Positions 12,568 to 25,500 of a stretch of 64,000 nucleotides of DNA are shown piece by piece. A model generated the notes under the pieces. That model worked only from the letters and a program-made list of their open reading frames with translations. It ran no database searches and was not told the origin of the DNA. The stretch's first letter is position 1. Every line of letters starts with the position of its first letter. The stretch covers positions 561,961 through 625,960 of the forward strand of contig NMRA01000163.1 in the NCBI GenBank assembly GCA_002633005.1, read 5' to 3'. The translations under genes and the position numbers were made by a program. Source of the stretch: Phoronis australis. Lineage: Eukaryota; Phoronida; Phoronidae.

Positions 12568-12723
12568 NNNNNNNNNNNNNNNNNNNNNNNNNNNNNNNNN
12601 NNNNNNNNNNNNNNNNNNNNNNNNNNNNNNNNNNNNNNNNNNNNNNNNNNNNNNNNNNNNNNNNNNNNNNNNNNNNNNNNNNNNNNNNNNNNNNNNNNNN
12701 NNNNNNNNNNNNNNNNNNNNNNN
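12568..12723. other. Assembly gap (156 N)
   Basis: A run of N followed immediately by a poly-G tract (12725-12737). A further isolated N at 13746 sits beside a poly-C tract, so homopolymers probably interrupted the assembly here. Confidence 0.95.
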
Positions 12724-14100
12724 AGGGGGGGGGGGGGTAGCGGTTTTCCCAAAACAGCTGGCAGGTATTCATGGTTGAATACGATGAGGTGGACATGAAT
12801 ACAAACAACCAATTTGGATCCTTCAACGGAAACCCAAAATCTCGTAAGCTGGACTGCATTTTCGGTCTGGACCGCACTCGACCGCCTACTGAGTCTCAAA
12901 TGATGCGTGAACTCAGTTATAGAAAGTCGAGATTTCCGTATTGAATACACGGATGATCTTGCGCTCGCGCGTACGGTAAACATTGTAGAGATATCTCAAC
13001 TCAGTCCAAATTAATTCAAACTTCCACATCCGGTAAGTTTGTCAAAATTAAGACAAATCTTAAGTATAAACTTTAAACTAAACTTAGATCTTTTTAAACG
13101 GACTTCTGACAAGTTTAATTTTTTCTTCAAATTGGCTGAAATTTAAGACTTGTCTTTTTTAAATCAATTTTCTTGGAACGGCATACATGTATCTCCCAAT
13201 GGAACGCGAAAATTTGCACTTTTTGAACAGATCGTGACGAATTTACTTTTTGGAGATGCTAACGTTCTAGTTCTTGGGGCATTGCAAGAGTTTCTAGAAA
13301 AACTCGTCAGATTCAGTATTATGAAACACAGACGAAATATAAAATCTTTCATCCCGATATCTCAGTTTAAAATTCTCCGCCTCCACTATCAACGCGTATG
13401 CGCTCAAAGAAGTCGGACAAACAGGCTGCTGCTTGGAAACAAAATGAAGGTCATCACATTTTCAATTGGAAATGTCACGGTGCTGTCAACTATACCAAGT
13501 AAGGCTGTACTTTGATGGTGGGAGAAAAATTGTTGAACTGACGAGCAGTTGATAGATAGCCTTTTCTTTGAAATTGGAAACCAAATGGAAAAATACTGTT
13601 GCGTGGGCGGCGTACCATAGGACGGGCTGGGGGAGGGGCTTAAGCCCGCCACTTTAGTTCAGTGCTGCTCCGCCCATGGTCTATATATGGGCGATGCACC
13701 ACAGGAGGGCCGGGGGCTATATATATAGCCCCCCCCCCCCCCCTGNGTTTTCAATGCTGCGCCCGGCCGTACTGTTCAATCGGACATCAACTGAGAAATA
13801 CCACGTGAAAACAAGTAGTGAACAGTTTGACTCATGTTTTGTTTCAGTGGCAGAAAACCATACTGTTTTTTCGTGTTCCAATGAACGATAAATGCGGGTA
13901 ACTTTAAGCCCTTAATTCTGATCGAGGGGCGTTGTAGTCGGTAAAAAGTTCCCCGCTCTGTAGTAACCTATTGAGAATTCAATGCCGAATTCACTCTCAC
14001 TGAGTTTGTATCAAAGCCAAGAAAACTTAGTAAATGAAAATAAAACAGCATAAAAAGGACAATCATTGTTTAATTCACAAGTCTACAAAAAAGTTCGATT
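12724..14100. other. Intergenic stretch between gap and CpG-rich region
   Basis: Holds a G-rich and C-rich low-complexity segment (13620-13745), including TATATATGG/CCCCC-type runs. No gene was recognised; short frames on both strands lack domains. Confidence 0.4.
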
Positions 14101-14109
14101 CATAATTGA

Positions 14110-14660
14110 TTTCCCTGCGGGCCAGACAGGCTGTTTCGGCATACTGTCTGTTCAGCTGGATTCCTAGTCAGCCGCCGGAGTGAGGCCCGTGGCTTCGGGT
14201 TTGGAGTTTTGTCAGTACCGGACCAATGGAGTATGCTTTATAGCACCGTGGAGTTTTTAGCGCGAAGTTGTACCGCGGCCGGGTTTGTTTCGTCGCCGGG
14301 GTACGGCCGCAAGTTCGCCGGGTTTTGACCGGACCCGAAGCTGGATGCGCGGCCGTCGGTAACATCATAGATCTATGCTATCATGATGGTGATGGCATTC
14401 AACGAATTTGTGGACCCAATGCACGAGAATAAGATGCGCAGCGTCGCAAAGTCTACACAGGCGCTGTCACGTAAAATTTCTTTTGTCGGGACTCCATAGC
14501 TGTGCCTCATCCCGAGTGGGACATGACACTAGGCTCGTTATAGTTGCAAGGCAAAATGTGGACCCGCCCGATGGCATCGATGCGAAGTCAGCATGCCCTG
14601 AAGTACGAAACTCGGCAATAACTGACACCCCCTTGTTTATCCGGAAACATCTCGCGTAAT
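14110..14660. promoter_or_regulatory. CpG-rich segment upstream of GSS-A
   Basis: This segment has many more CG dinucleotides than its neighbours (for example around 14165-14365) and a CCAAT sequence near 14221. It lies upstream of a possible 5' UTR exon of GSS-A ending at 14907. It may be a promoter-type region; equally it could be part of an unrecognised GC-rich repeat. Confidence 0.25.
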
Positions 14661-14834
14661 CTGGCGAAGTCTTGCTTTTCTACCGTCCTAGACGTTACTG
14701 ACCTCCAACCAAAGACGCTACGGTCTCTGCTCCAACCAACCTGGCGTCGAAAAATATGCCTAGTCATGTTGTTTACTTACAGAGGGCGCTGTAAATCATT
14801 CATGTTTACGATTTCTTTCACTGGCTCTCCTTTG

Positions 14835-14845
14835 ATGACACTGCA
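14835..14845 (+). promoter_or_regulatory. Candidate antioxidant response element (CNC/Nrf site)
   Basis: ATGACACTGCA fits the consensus RTGAYnnnGCR and is followed by TTTT, as in extended CNC-Maf sites. It lies about 63 bp upstream of a strong donor-like sequence (ATCAAG|GTAGGT, donor at 14908) that could end a non-coding first exon of GSS-A. Glutathione synthesis genes are common CNC/Nrf targets in animals. A match of this length is expected many times by chance in 64 kb, so position is the main argument. Confidence 0.2.
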
Positions 14846-16488
14846 TTTTGTGTGAAACGCGTGATCAGGTGGTAGCTGTTCGTCTCGAGGAAAGCAACGT
14901 TATCAAGGTAGGTACCAATGTTATGGGTGCTGTTCAATGTTGCAAAACCGGCAAAACCTGAGAAGTTTTTACTTTTGCTTGCCGGTGGCTGTGCCGATGT
15001 CGGGGGTGGTGTTCACACAGTTCACAACCATGGCAAAATAGAGCGAGACTGATAGCCAGTCAGCTAGTTGCCTGTACAATTTCCATTATGCAGCTTTGTA
15101 CCGGTGACCAGAGTCTCACCCCCAACCCTAGCTGCTAGTGCTTAATGAACGCCTAGGCCTAGACTAAGGCCAGGGCAAGGCTAAGGTTCACCCGAAAAGA
15201 ACAAGCAGACATGTACACAAAACATGTATCGTCCGGTTACCTATTTTCGTCAGGCTCCAAAGTTCGTCCGCCATCTTGTTTCGCGTGCAGCGCAACCACG
15301 CGGGACTTAGCGTTCCAATTTGGAGTGCTCGTCTTCACGTTAGGTACTAACCTCTCGGGAGAAACACGTATCAAAGTAATGAGACAAAAATCGGTGAGTT
15401 TACCGATTGTTTTTTAAAACCACTTAAAAATCAGTAGATTTTACTAATACACTTTTTTGTGCGTTTTCAGAAGATGTTTTCGAATTTAAATTTTCTTCCG
15501 ACGGGACACAAAACATGATCCAGGGTTTGTTTATGCAATGTATCTGTTTGTCCCAGGCACTAGTAGGATCTAGAAGGCCAAAGGAAAAATCCGCAGACAA
15601 ATGCGATACGCTGGGTTCTTAACATTTTTGCCTCACGTTCACCATTAAACTGCATTGAAATGTCCAATTGGCTTTTATTGGAAACCACAGTGCAGAGCTC
15701 AACATCAAAGCTTCAAATCGAGTTTATGTCAATAAAAACAGGCTGTTGCAATTTTCATTACTTCGTTGGCCTTTTTCTGCATGTTTCTCAGTTTTTACAA
15801 AAGGGGGCAGCATATGACGAACTTAGGTGTCACAATAAAATGGCTGCCGAAGGCAGTGCACATTTGAAATAACTCGGCACAAATTAAAGAAAACTTCCGA
15901 ATCGATGAATGCGGTATATCTGTGAGAGTTAAATCGAATCCTATTCAGATCATAACTTTGAAGTGGAATAATTCGGTGAGTACAACAGCAAGTCGGTTTT
16001 ATGCTTAGGCGGACGAACATTGGGTTCCCCAGTATACTAGCTATCACTGTCTCAAGCAAGCAGGCCAGGGTATCATGATTAGATTATGATTAGATGATTG
16101 CTGATGCCGGTGTATTATCTGCCTGAATTGTGACGCGACCAACTCCCTTCACTCTCCACCCACTTAGGTTTAGCAAGCTGCGCACCAAAAGCTATGAAAA
16201 CCAAATCTAGACTATCATTTGAAAATGTCGTCCAATAATATGTTTTAAAGATGTTTACTTGACAGTTAATTTTCTGCGCATATGCTGGAATGTTTAAATA
16301 TTATTGATTTTGCTTTACATAATCGTATGATACTAGCCGCATTTTGCTCTTGTTGGCATGAAAATTGTGCAACTTGAGGTTACTCTATTTTCAATTGATT
16401 TCAGTCTATATTCGAAATTTTGTCGATTAGGTCCATAATTATATGATTTAAAATTTTCTGTTTTTTAATCCGCAGACTGCTCCACACA

Positions 16489-16576
16489 ATGTGTGCAATG
16501 CCGTGGATGGAGGACCTCAGTGAACAACAGATCGAGGAGATTGGTTTATTTGCAAGAGATTGGGCATTTCTTCATG
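16489..16576 (+). CDS. GSS-A exon 1
   Basis: Encodes residues 1-29 (MCAMPWMEDLSEQQIEEI then FARDWAFLH) plus one base, ending CATG|GTCAGG (phase 1). The helical segment matches the N-terminal region of eukaryotic GSS. The splice acceptor 13 bases upstream of the ATG has a counterpart in copy B. Confidence 0.9.
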
Positions 16577-19500
16577 GTCAGGAAATTTTTTTGTTAACAG
16601 CATATCTGCTCCATTTGTTTTGGATTGTTCAAAGAAGCAATGTTAAAGTCCCAGCATTGCTAATTGGGTCAAACAAATGGAGTGAATTTATGTACTGTTT
16701 GGTCTTAGGAGTTCACCATGGCAACAAAATCAGTCAACGATCGAGAGATAGTCCAAGCACACCCAGTGCAACTCTCTGGATGTTAAGCCAAATTTGTAGT
16801 TCGAGAAAACGCCTATGCGGGGGGCTCAAAAGTGTAAAATGCAATGATGGCCAATACTTAGGTCGAATGCTGAAATTCTCCTGATTTTCTCAATTCAGTC
16901 CTGGTAGGTGTTAATCTGCACATGAACAGTAATTTGAAATCACTTTTAATTCCTCATTTCCTTATCTAGTAAGCACAAAATATTGTTGACAAGTGAAATT
17001 TCGTTTTGTCATATTTCTTGAGCAATAAAGATAGAGACTAAGAAAATTTTTGTTACTTGTTTAGCTTTTTTGTAAACTTTTCATAGTCACACAATCATGT
17101 TGTTTTCTTTGACATGAAGTTACTAGATAGCACTTGAAATTGCTCCATGATGGCCATGCTGCCTCAGCATGTGAAACTAAGCTGGCATGACAAGTTAATG
17201 AGTGGTCCTAATCTGAAGGTATAATGAATTGTCAGTTCCTGCCAATCTTTTCTTATTTGAGTAAACAACATGATGTAGGGTCGATCTTATAATGATATGG
17301 AGTTTCTTTTTGACAATTCAAACTTATTTCACCTTATAAGCGATATTTAGATTATTAGTAGAAAGTCACTAGGCTTCTTTTTTTCCACGACAAATATTGT
17401 TTTTCTCTTGTATCATTTGTTGCTATGTTCTCATTTTCGGCATTTGAGAAAGTTCACTGCCTTCATAAATATTTTAGATTTTTTGTAATTATTTTTTATA
17501 TGATTATTACAAAACGTAAGTAAGGCACCCCTATTGTCAAAGTTAATGGTAATTTCTATTCTTTGAATACCTCTGTAAACATAATTGACCCTGATAATGA
17601 CGTTGCAGGGATCACCATGCGCACATCTGAGGCTCCTGGGATCTCAAACCAAGCCATACACACTTCTTTGACAATGTTTCCTTCGCCTTTTAAGAGAAGA
17701 CTCTATGAAGAAGCCGTGGCACTGCAGCATGACTTCAACCTCCTCATGTTTCGAGTTGCCTGTGATTACGACTTTTTAAAACACTGTTTAGAAAGGTAAT
17801 TTACATAGAACCTAGACTGTAAATTGCTGACCAAGACAAATTTGTGTCCAATGAAATTGATCGGTTACTCTTTTCATTTTGACTCCATACTTCCTTCGCT
17901 CAAATTTGGATTAAGATGGCACTGAAGATGTGAAGTATGGTATGAATTCTATAGTTTGGAACTGCGAAAAATTAATGATTTTGATCAGTGTTGTAGATTG
18001 TTCCAAATTTTAGAAATTGGCACAAAGTTGGCCATCTCTAACATAAGGAGTGCAGTCAACAACAACAAACATTCACCTTGATGCTACACACTATGGGAAG
18101 GCATGAAAATTTTGTGTCGGTGGCTATTTTTCACAATTTTATGAATTATCGACTAGCAGTACAAAACGTAGAAATATGATGGTGAACACCAAATTTTAAA
18201 TTGCCTACTGCAGGCATGTCTCAATTTTCAGATTCAAGAAAGTCTAATTTCGGCTTAAATTTCAGCTGGTGTCGCAAAGACTATCCCAACTTTTATGGTA
18301 CTTTCAGTGCAAAGTGACGTATATATTCTCATAAAAAATGCGAATATTTTGAAACACAAAATTTCTAGCATCTGTCCAGTGTTTTACTGAATTGATTTTC
18401 ATCTAGTTTTCTTCACAATTTTTGTGATAATTTCATAAAAATTCATCTCTTTTTTGTGAAACTGCTGCACCCTATTTTGTTTCTAGGTGATATCTGTCCC
18501 ATGGCACGTGGTGGATCATTCTCGTTGCCATCTTCCCATGTGTTTGCTATGGAGTGTGATATGTTGATCACAGTTGTCAAAAGCGAATGTAACTAATTAG
18601 TAAAGACCTTTGAAACCTTAGAGACTCATATTTTGCAATATTTTCTTTTGAGGACTAACGTGTATTTACGATTGTGAATTTTACTGCTAAATTAGTAAAT
18701 TACACCACTTCTGAAAATGTTGATCGTGGCTTTGTTTGTTTATGACAGTTATTATTTTCTTTCTTTTCACCAATCATTTGTATTGTAACATTATTTATTT
18801 GCAGCATTATTAAAGTTGACGCCTTCACGAAAGGACTTTGGGATATTTATGAACGTGTTCAAGAAGAGGGTGTTACTCAGGTACCACGTCAGTTCATGTA
18901 AAATATTCCCGTCTACCCCTGAACAGTTTAAATTAATTTAACTTTGTCTTCTGGTTATTTTATTTCAAATGTAAGTCAACTATATTAAGAAAATGTTTTC
19001 CAATTGCTACTGTATGTCTTTTCCTTTCTTCCAGCCTTGCACACTAGGTGTGTTCAGAAGTGATTACATGCAGCACTCAACAAATGACCACGAGACGTGT
19101 TTAAAACAGGTTGAATTCAACACAATTGCTTCGAGTATGGCGTCTTTTGCTAAGGAAGTTTCAGGCTACCATAGGTTTGTTGTTCAATGTGCAGGAATGT
19201 CAAATGGCTAAAACTGAAAAAGCAGGATTTGCCAATGAGGGTTAATACCTTGCTTGGATTTTTCATTACACCCATCGCTCAATTATAAGCCTACCCTGAA
19301 TTACTGCACCTGGGACTTTCAGCTCAGCACTTTTAAAACCATCATAAATTCTCACAAACATTTCTAAGTCTGGTCAGCATGCCACCTGTGGCCACATCAT
19401 GTGACCTAATGAATTTTTCTGATAAGGTTTCTGCCCCAAGACTTGAACTCGTGATATTCTGCTAAGGCCGTGCACAGGTGGCTTGATGACCAGACATAGA

Positions 19501-22500
19501 AATGTTTGCTGTATACATTTCCATGCCGATTTAAGATTTAAATTTGTAAATGTCCAACGAAGAATTTCGGCTCTCGAAGTTCACACAATTCTCTTACCTG
19601 TGACAAATCTATTTTCAATTTTTCAGTTTATTTGTTGACTCTGTATAAATCATGATGAGGTGGTTAGCATAAACATAGCTGCGTAATGTGTAAAACCTTT
19701 ATTGATGGTTCAAGTTCATATACATCCTTGAAAATTTTGTTTTAACACCCATGGTCGAGTTAATGGCCATCACCTGATTTTTTGTTTTTTTCAAATTAAC
19801 CTACAGTGCAGGTCACAAATTGTTACCTCACAGGTTGGCATCAAGTTGCGATCCAACTTGTTGACTGCTCGTCTAGCCATCACTGTCGAGATAAGCAACG
19901 GTTTGCAAGCAGTTGTCAGTTCACTCCCCACTGTGGTCGTCACTTAGGTAGGCCCTACCTAAGTGAAATCTGGGACAACCTCATGCTGAGGTGTATTTTC
20001 TAACATCTTGCCCATGCATTAAAGCAATGTTTCGTTATTACAGTCAAATTGATGAAATTCAAGAAAATCCCTGTATGTGGCATGACAACAGGGAATATTG
20101 AATAGCCTTCATTCGTGTGCTGAACATGCCTTTTAAAGGAGAATCCTTCATTTAGACCAGTTGTGTCCCCATTCTATCAGTCACAACTTCTGTTGTTAGT
20201 CACTGAGGCATATAATTAGCTGACAAGTCATGCAGGAAACAATACTTTGTAACGAGTAGCTCAAGACTTGGTTTTTTTGTTGGAAAATTGTTATTACTTC
20301 ACCAATTTTGAAAATTCAAGATTCCACATAGTCAAATTTTTAAGACCTATATTCAGATTTTTTTGGTTTCCATTGGTTTTCATATCCCAAAAATAAAATG
20401 GTAAAACAGAACCATGATGCTTTCAAAACTTCTGTTTAGGTGTTATCTGATAAGAAACAGTTGCCCTCACTGTGTGACAGTGAACAGAGCTGCTCTATAG
20501 ATAACTAGCCTCTATTGAGAATGGAATGTGGATAGAACTGGTTCCGGGGGACCTGTGTGACATTGGAGAAATTCAAAAGATTTCTCCAATTCGATGCTTG
20601 TCTCGCTTAAAAGGGACATTTACAGCTTGTCTGAAGTTGGAACTGCAATTGGCTGTGTGATATGCTTTCATTCTACTAACATTAGGAGAGCGGTCGGCTA
20701 TTTTTCCTACGGGTCGATGGCTAGTTCTCGACTCGTTTCCAGACCGAAATGCTTGACCTTTGCTATAGCATTATCCTGGATGAATATATTGTGTAGTTGA
20801 TGTAATCATTACACTCTATCAACAACAGTTGTGTTACAGAAACTGATTTGCTTTTATTCCTTCTTGTGTGTGCACGTGTAGTGTCAGAAAGGTGAGCAAG
20901 AATTAGTCGCAATCAGCTAGGGATTTGGTGGGACCTTGAATGGAGAATTCATGGTTAGTGGAAATCATAACATGACCTTCCCTTCGCACCCTGCTTTACT
21001 GAAACATTGCACTGGTGTGCATTCACATGCAACCACAGCTACCAAATATTTCTGTATATGAGCTCTTTCAATCAAATAAATTTCCGGAAAACATGCACAC
21101 TTTTGGGTAATCTATGCGTGTTGGAAACCCCGAAGCTTTCTAGCAGAGAACTTTTCTTTTCGAAAATGCCATCAGCTGAGTGTGCCCTGGGTTAATGGAG
21201 GTATTCACATAAATCTGTGACTGTGAAATCACTTTCCCCAGCTGGCAACTTATGTACATGATATGTGAAGAGAACTAGCAAGTTCATTAAATTAATGGTT
21301 GACTGGTTTTAATTCTTGCTCTTCAATGATTGTCACATGCACTCTTGACCCACTAAGTGAAATTCAGTTTTTGTTCTTTTTGTTTCTCATTTTGCCTTGT
21401 AATTTTTGCAGGTTTTTGATGTCCAGTTATCTTGGTGTTTTTGGTGGTGATAATCTAAACAACTGGGTATGTCTACTGCTTAACCACACGTTGATAACTG
21501 TAGTGGGCAGTTAACACCTATTTACAAATTTCACTACATGCATGATTTTTTAGTTCAGCCTTCTCAGTGTAATTTAAGAGCAGCAATTGCTTGAAAGAGA
21601 TTCCCATGCCAGTATGTGCAAGAGCTAGCAATGGGCAAGTTAGATTGAAGCATTCTTACGCAGCATTGTTTTGGGACTGTTGAAAATTATTGCCATTTTT
21701 GTATGCTAACTGGTGTCATGAAGGGATGTCAGCTCAAAAACACATAGTGACTTCACAGGAATCATGATTTATGATTGGCTTTGTAGGTGGTGAGATTTAG
21801 CATGATCGAATATCGGATACCTCGAGAATCGTTCACGCAAAGGACTTGCTATTGACTATTCAATGCAGTTACTTGATGCCTTGTGATGCTTGCTTTCAGT
21901 CTTTTTTCTGTCATGGTTGCGTCAACGTACTTATTGCAAAAGCGCATGTTTCAGTGGACCCATGCTTTCAATTTTGATGCACTGAAATGACAATTTGTCC
22001 ACTCATCCGTCATCATCAACTTATCCTGCTTAATCTTGAAGATGTTTACGAACTGACAACCATCCCACAATGCATTTGGAAAATGACTTCAGCACTTTAA
22101 ACATCGCATTTCTTCTTCCCTAAATGTGTATTCTGAGGTATCGATGAAAGTGAAAAAAGGAAATTGCCTCTGATGGAATGATATTTAGCTACAATTTCAA
22201 CTTCCTTGCTGCTTGATTATTACTTTTCTTACTGCTTCATGTTGCACACTATTTTGAGGTGAGACTGCACTAATTTTTACTGGTTCGTGGTACACACCAT
22301 TATGATGTGAGACTGCACTTCTAATTTTTACTGCTTCATGGTACAAACCAGTATAATGTGGGGCTGCACTAATTTCTACTGATTCATAGTACAGACCATG
22401 ACACGAGGGTACACTCTGAGTGCTTCATAGTACAGACCATTATGACATGAGGGTGCACTAAGTCTCTGTGTGCGTACACAGTGTTGCTGAGAGGAATATT

Positions 22501-25500
22501 ACTTGAACGTCTCATATTTGAAATATTGGATTCGTTAATACATATGCCAAAAATGGGAGATCAGGAGATTATCAAGATTGCGTGCAGGCAAACTAAAATC
22601 TTTCCCTGTGCCTGGCTGACTCTTCAGTCACAAGTCATCGGAATATCGTTGGATGATGGTTAACATTGCTCAATTATTGCCTGATGATTGACACATTTTT
22701 AAGCAATTTCAAATATTAGTTTCAATATTAAGTTTTTCAGAAATATGAATTTTGCTTGTTAACTCTCTAAATTTCCCTGGTTTCCCTGCCTATACTTATA
22801 ACAAAGGTTCTGTAATGTCATGGGCTATTGCCAATACCATATTTCCTGATAGTCTGCTAACCTCAGTCCCTCGTTATTGATGAGTCATTTGGCAAGCCGG
22901 TAATTTTTGAAGCCGCCAGTCTCAATCCCCACCCCATGGTCTTCACATACATGTAATATGACCATTTCTCATCTGTCAGCATCAAAAGCTAAAATGTGAC
23001 TGATTGTATAAAAAATTGCCCAGTCATGTTAGGCATTGAAATACTTGTAGAACTGCAGATGGGATACTCAAGGGCCAACACTGAATTTAGTGAATAATTT
23101 GAAGATAATTATTGCTGTGCATTGTCGCTTCCAATTTTTTATCTGTCTGAACTAACTTTGTGTGCCAATATTTGAGAATAAAAAAGAGGACATTCAGATA
23201 TAAAGCGGGACATTTTAGTCAATGCCAAAATGCACTAGGTTGAAATGGGCCGGAAAACCCTTGGTGGCGTGTTTGTGGTGTCAAACGTGGTAAATATATG
23301 GCTATATTGGCATCATGGGAAATCACATTTGATGTATGATGATTAGTAAATTTTGCTATGTGTCAAAAAGCCAGACAATTTGATGGTGTGCAGGATGCGT
23401 GTCTAGCCTGCTGAAGGCTTCAAAAAGTGTGACAGTCTCGCCAAAAGCAACAGTTGACGTTCCTTGTTACATTGGCAGTACTGTAAAATGTCACCAATTT
23501 CGTAAATAAATAATTACCATAAATTTCTCTCATTTTTCAGAAAATTATCGATTGAGCTACAGTACAGAACTTGAAAATGGCAAAATATTATTTTCGTACT
23601 TTGTATCACATAAAAGCTCACCTCTCTGCAGTGTTGTGTCCGAAATTAGTGTGATTTCACAGCTGTAGGTCTCTGAGATATTACCTTTTGCTCAGGATTT
23701 TATGGGAGATACACACTCATTTTGCAAATGGCACTTAAATGCTTACTATTTCCCATGAAACAGTTGTTAGAACTTAAGTTCTCTCTAGTGTTTTGATTTT
23801 GCTTCCAACTTTAACTGGTACTAGTTCCAGTTGAGACATATCATGGGAGTATAATTGCTACAACTGATCCTGTCACAGAAGGCGTGCTTCAGTACTGACT
23901 TACTGATCAAATCTGACTGGTTTCAAATGTTTCAATGACACCTCATATCAAGTAATTGCCGTATTTGATTCTATTGAAATCACTTGATGTTTACAGCTTC
24001 CACAGAATGATCCCACTCAAGGCATGGCAAAGGGACTCGTGAAGGCTTGGCAGGTGTTCAAGAATGAAAGGTACAGTCATGTCTATTCTTAGTTGAACAC
24101 TAATCACCCCAAATTTGTTTTTCAACCATAAAAATGATACTTTCCCTTTAACCCTGTTCTGGTGAGCAGGAGGTTCTCAATCTTGCCCTCGACTCAGTTG
24201 TACTTGGAATGCTTATTCTACATCATTGATACATTGAGAATTAGAACGTAGTCCATTACAAACTGTCCTATCATAAAATATCTTCAACTTACCTGCTAAA
24301 ATATTGTACGGGTATTGACTAATCAGACCAATTCTCATGACTCCACAACCTTTGCTTTTATCTTTTTTACAGTGCAATTATTTTATTCATTGTTGAGGGA
24401 GAAAGTAGAAACATTTTTGATCAACGTCAAATTGAGATAGATATCATTCAGCTTGATCGTCGCATCAAAGTTTTTCGCAGAGATTTACGACAAGTGTTCA
24501 ATGATGCTGCACTAAATACCGAGAAGGAGTTAGTCATGTGAGTACGTTTATCATCGAAAACTGTTTGATGTTTCCTTTCAAGCATGTGTCGTTAACAGTT
24601 GTGAATCATCTTTTAGTCTGCCTGACTGCTCTTAATGTGATTGTCAAGATTTTCTTGAGATGAGGCATAGCTTAGTGCTGCATTAACCTTTGTTGCAAAG
24701 TTTCAAACAAATGTGATGATAAGCTGGCCTCATTTACTAGGCTAGAAACAGTCCACTGAACTGGTGTTCTTCTCATTCAGTGGAAAATTCTATCTGATTG
24801 GAGGATTGCGGTATGGTTTCTTATATCAGAACAAAAAATTTTTAAAAATAAATTTTCGGACAATAGATCATGTTATTTGTAAATTGTATCCTGTTTCTGT
24901 ATCTCCGAAGTTATTCTTTTCATGGCAGAACAGTCATTATTTTTTAAACATTTCCAACAAGACAGAGTAAAGAAGACAATTTACTTCTGATTTGAAAACA
25001 TTATGTATAAGTACTGTCAACAACAAATACTGGGTGACATTTTGAACATTTTTGGCTATGCAGTGTGCACTTAAAAGTGAAACTTGAATTGACAGCTTTG
25101 ACCATTATTTTTGTTTGAATTTGAGGAAGGTTTAGGTTCGATTTTGTGAATGACATGAATTCTCTAACTGAAAACTTGATATCTGATTCGCTAAACAATT
25201 ACAGTTGATTAAAAACAGTCAAGTGCTGCATAGGGTTTCTTTTCAACTGCATTCATTTGATTTTGTGTTTATTTTTTATTTAACTTTCAGAGATGGCAGG
25301 ACTGTGGCTGTAACATATTTTAGAGCTGGCTATACTCCTGAATTTTATCCATCTGATAAGGTTAGTTTGTATTCTTATTTATGTGTGAGACCAACTGTGT
25401 CATGTGCTGAATGGGAATCCATGTTTTTTACGTATTAAACGTAATACTGCTTGCCATTTTAGAAGGCAATTATCATGAAAATTATTCAATGCAGGACTCA

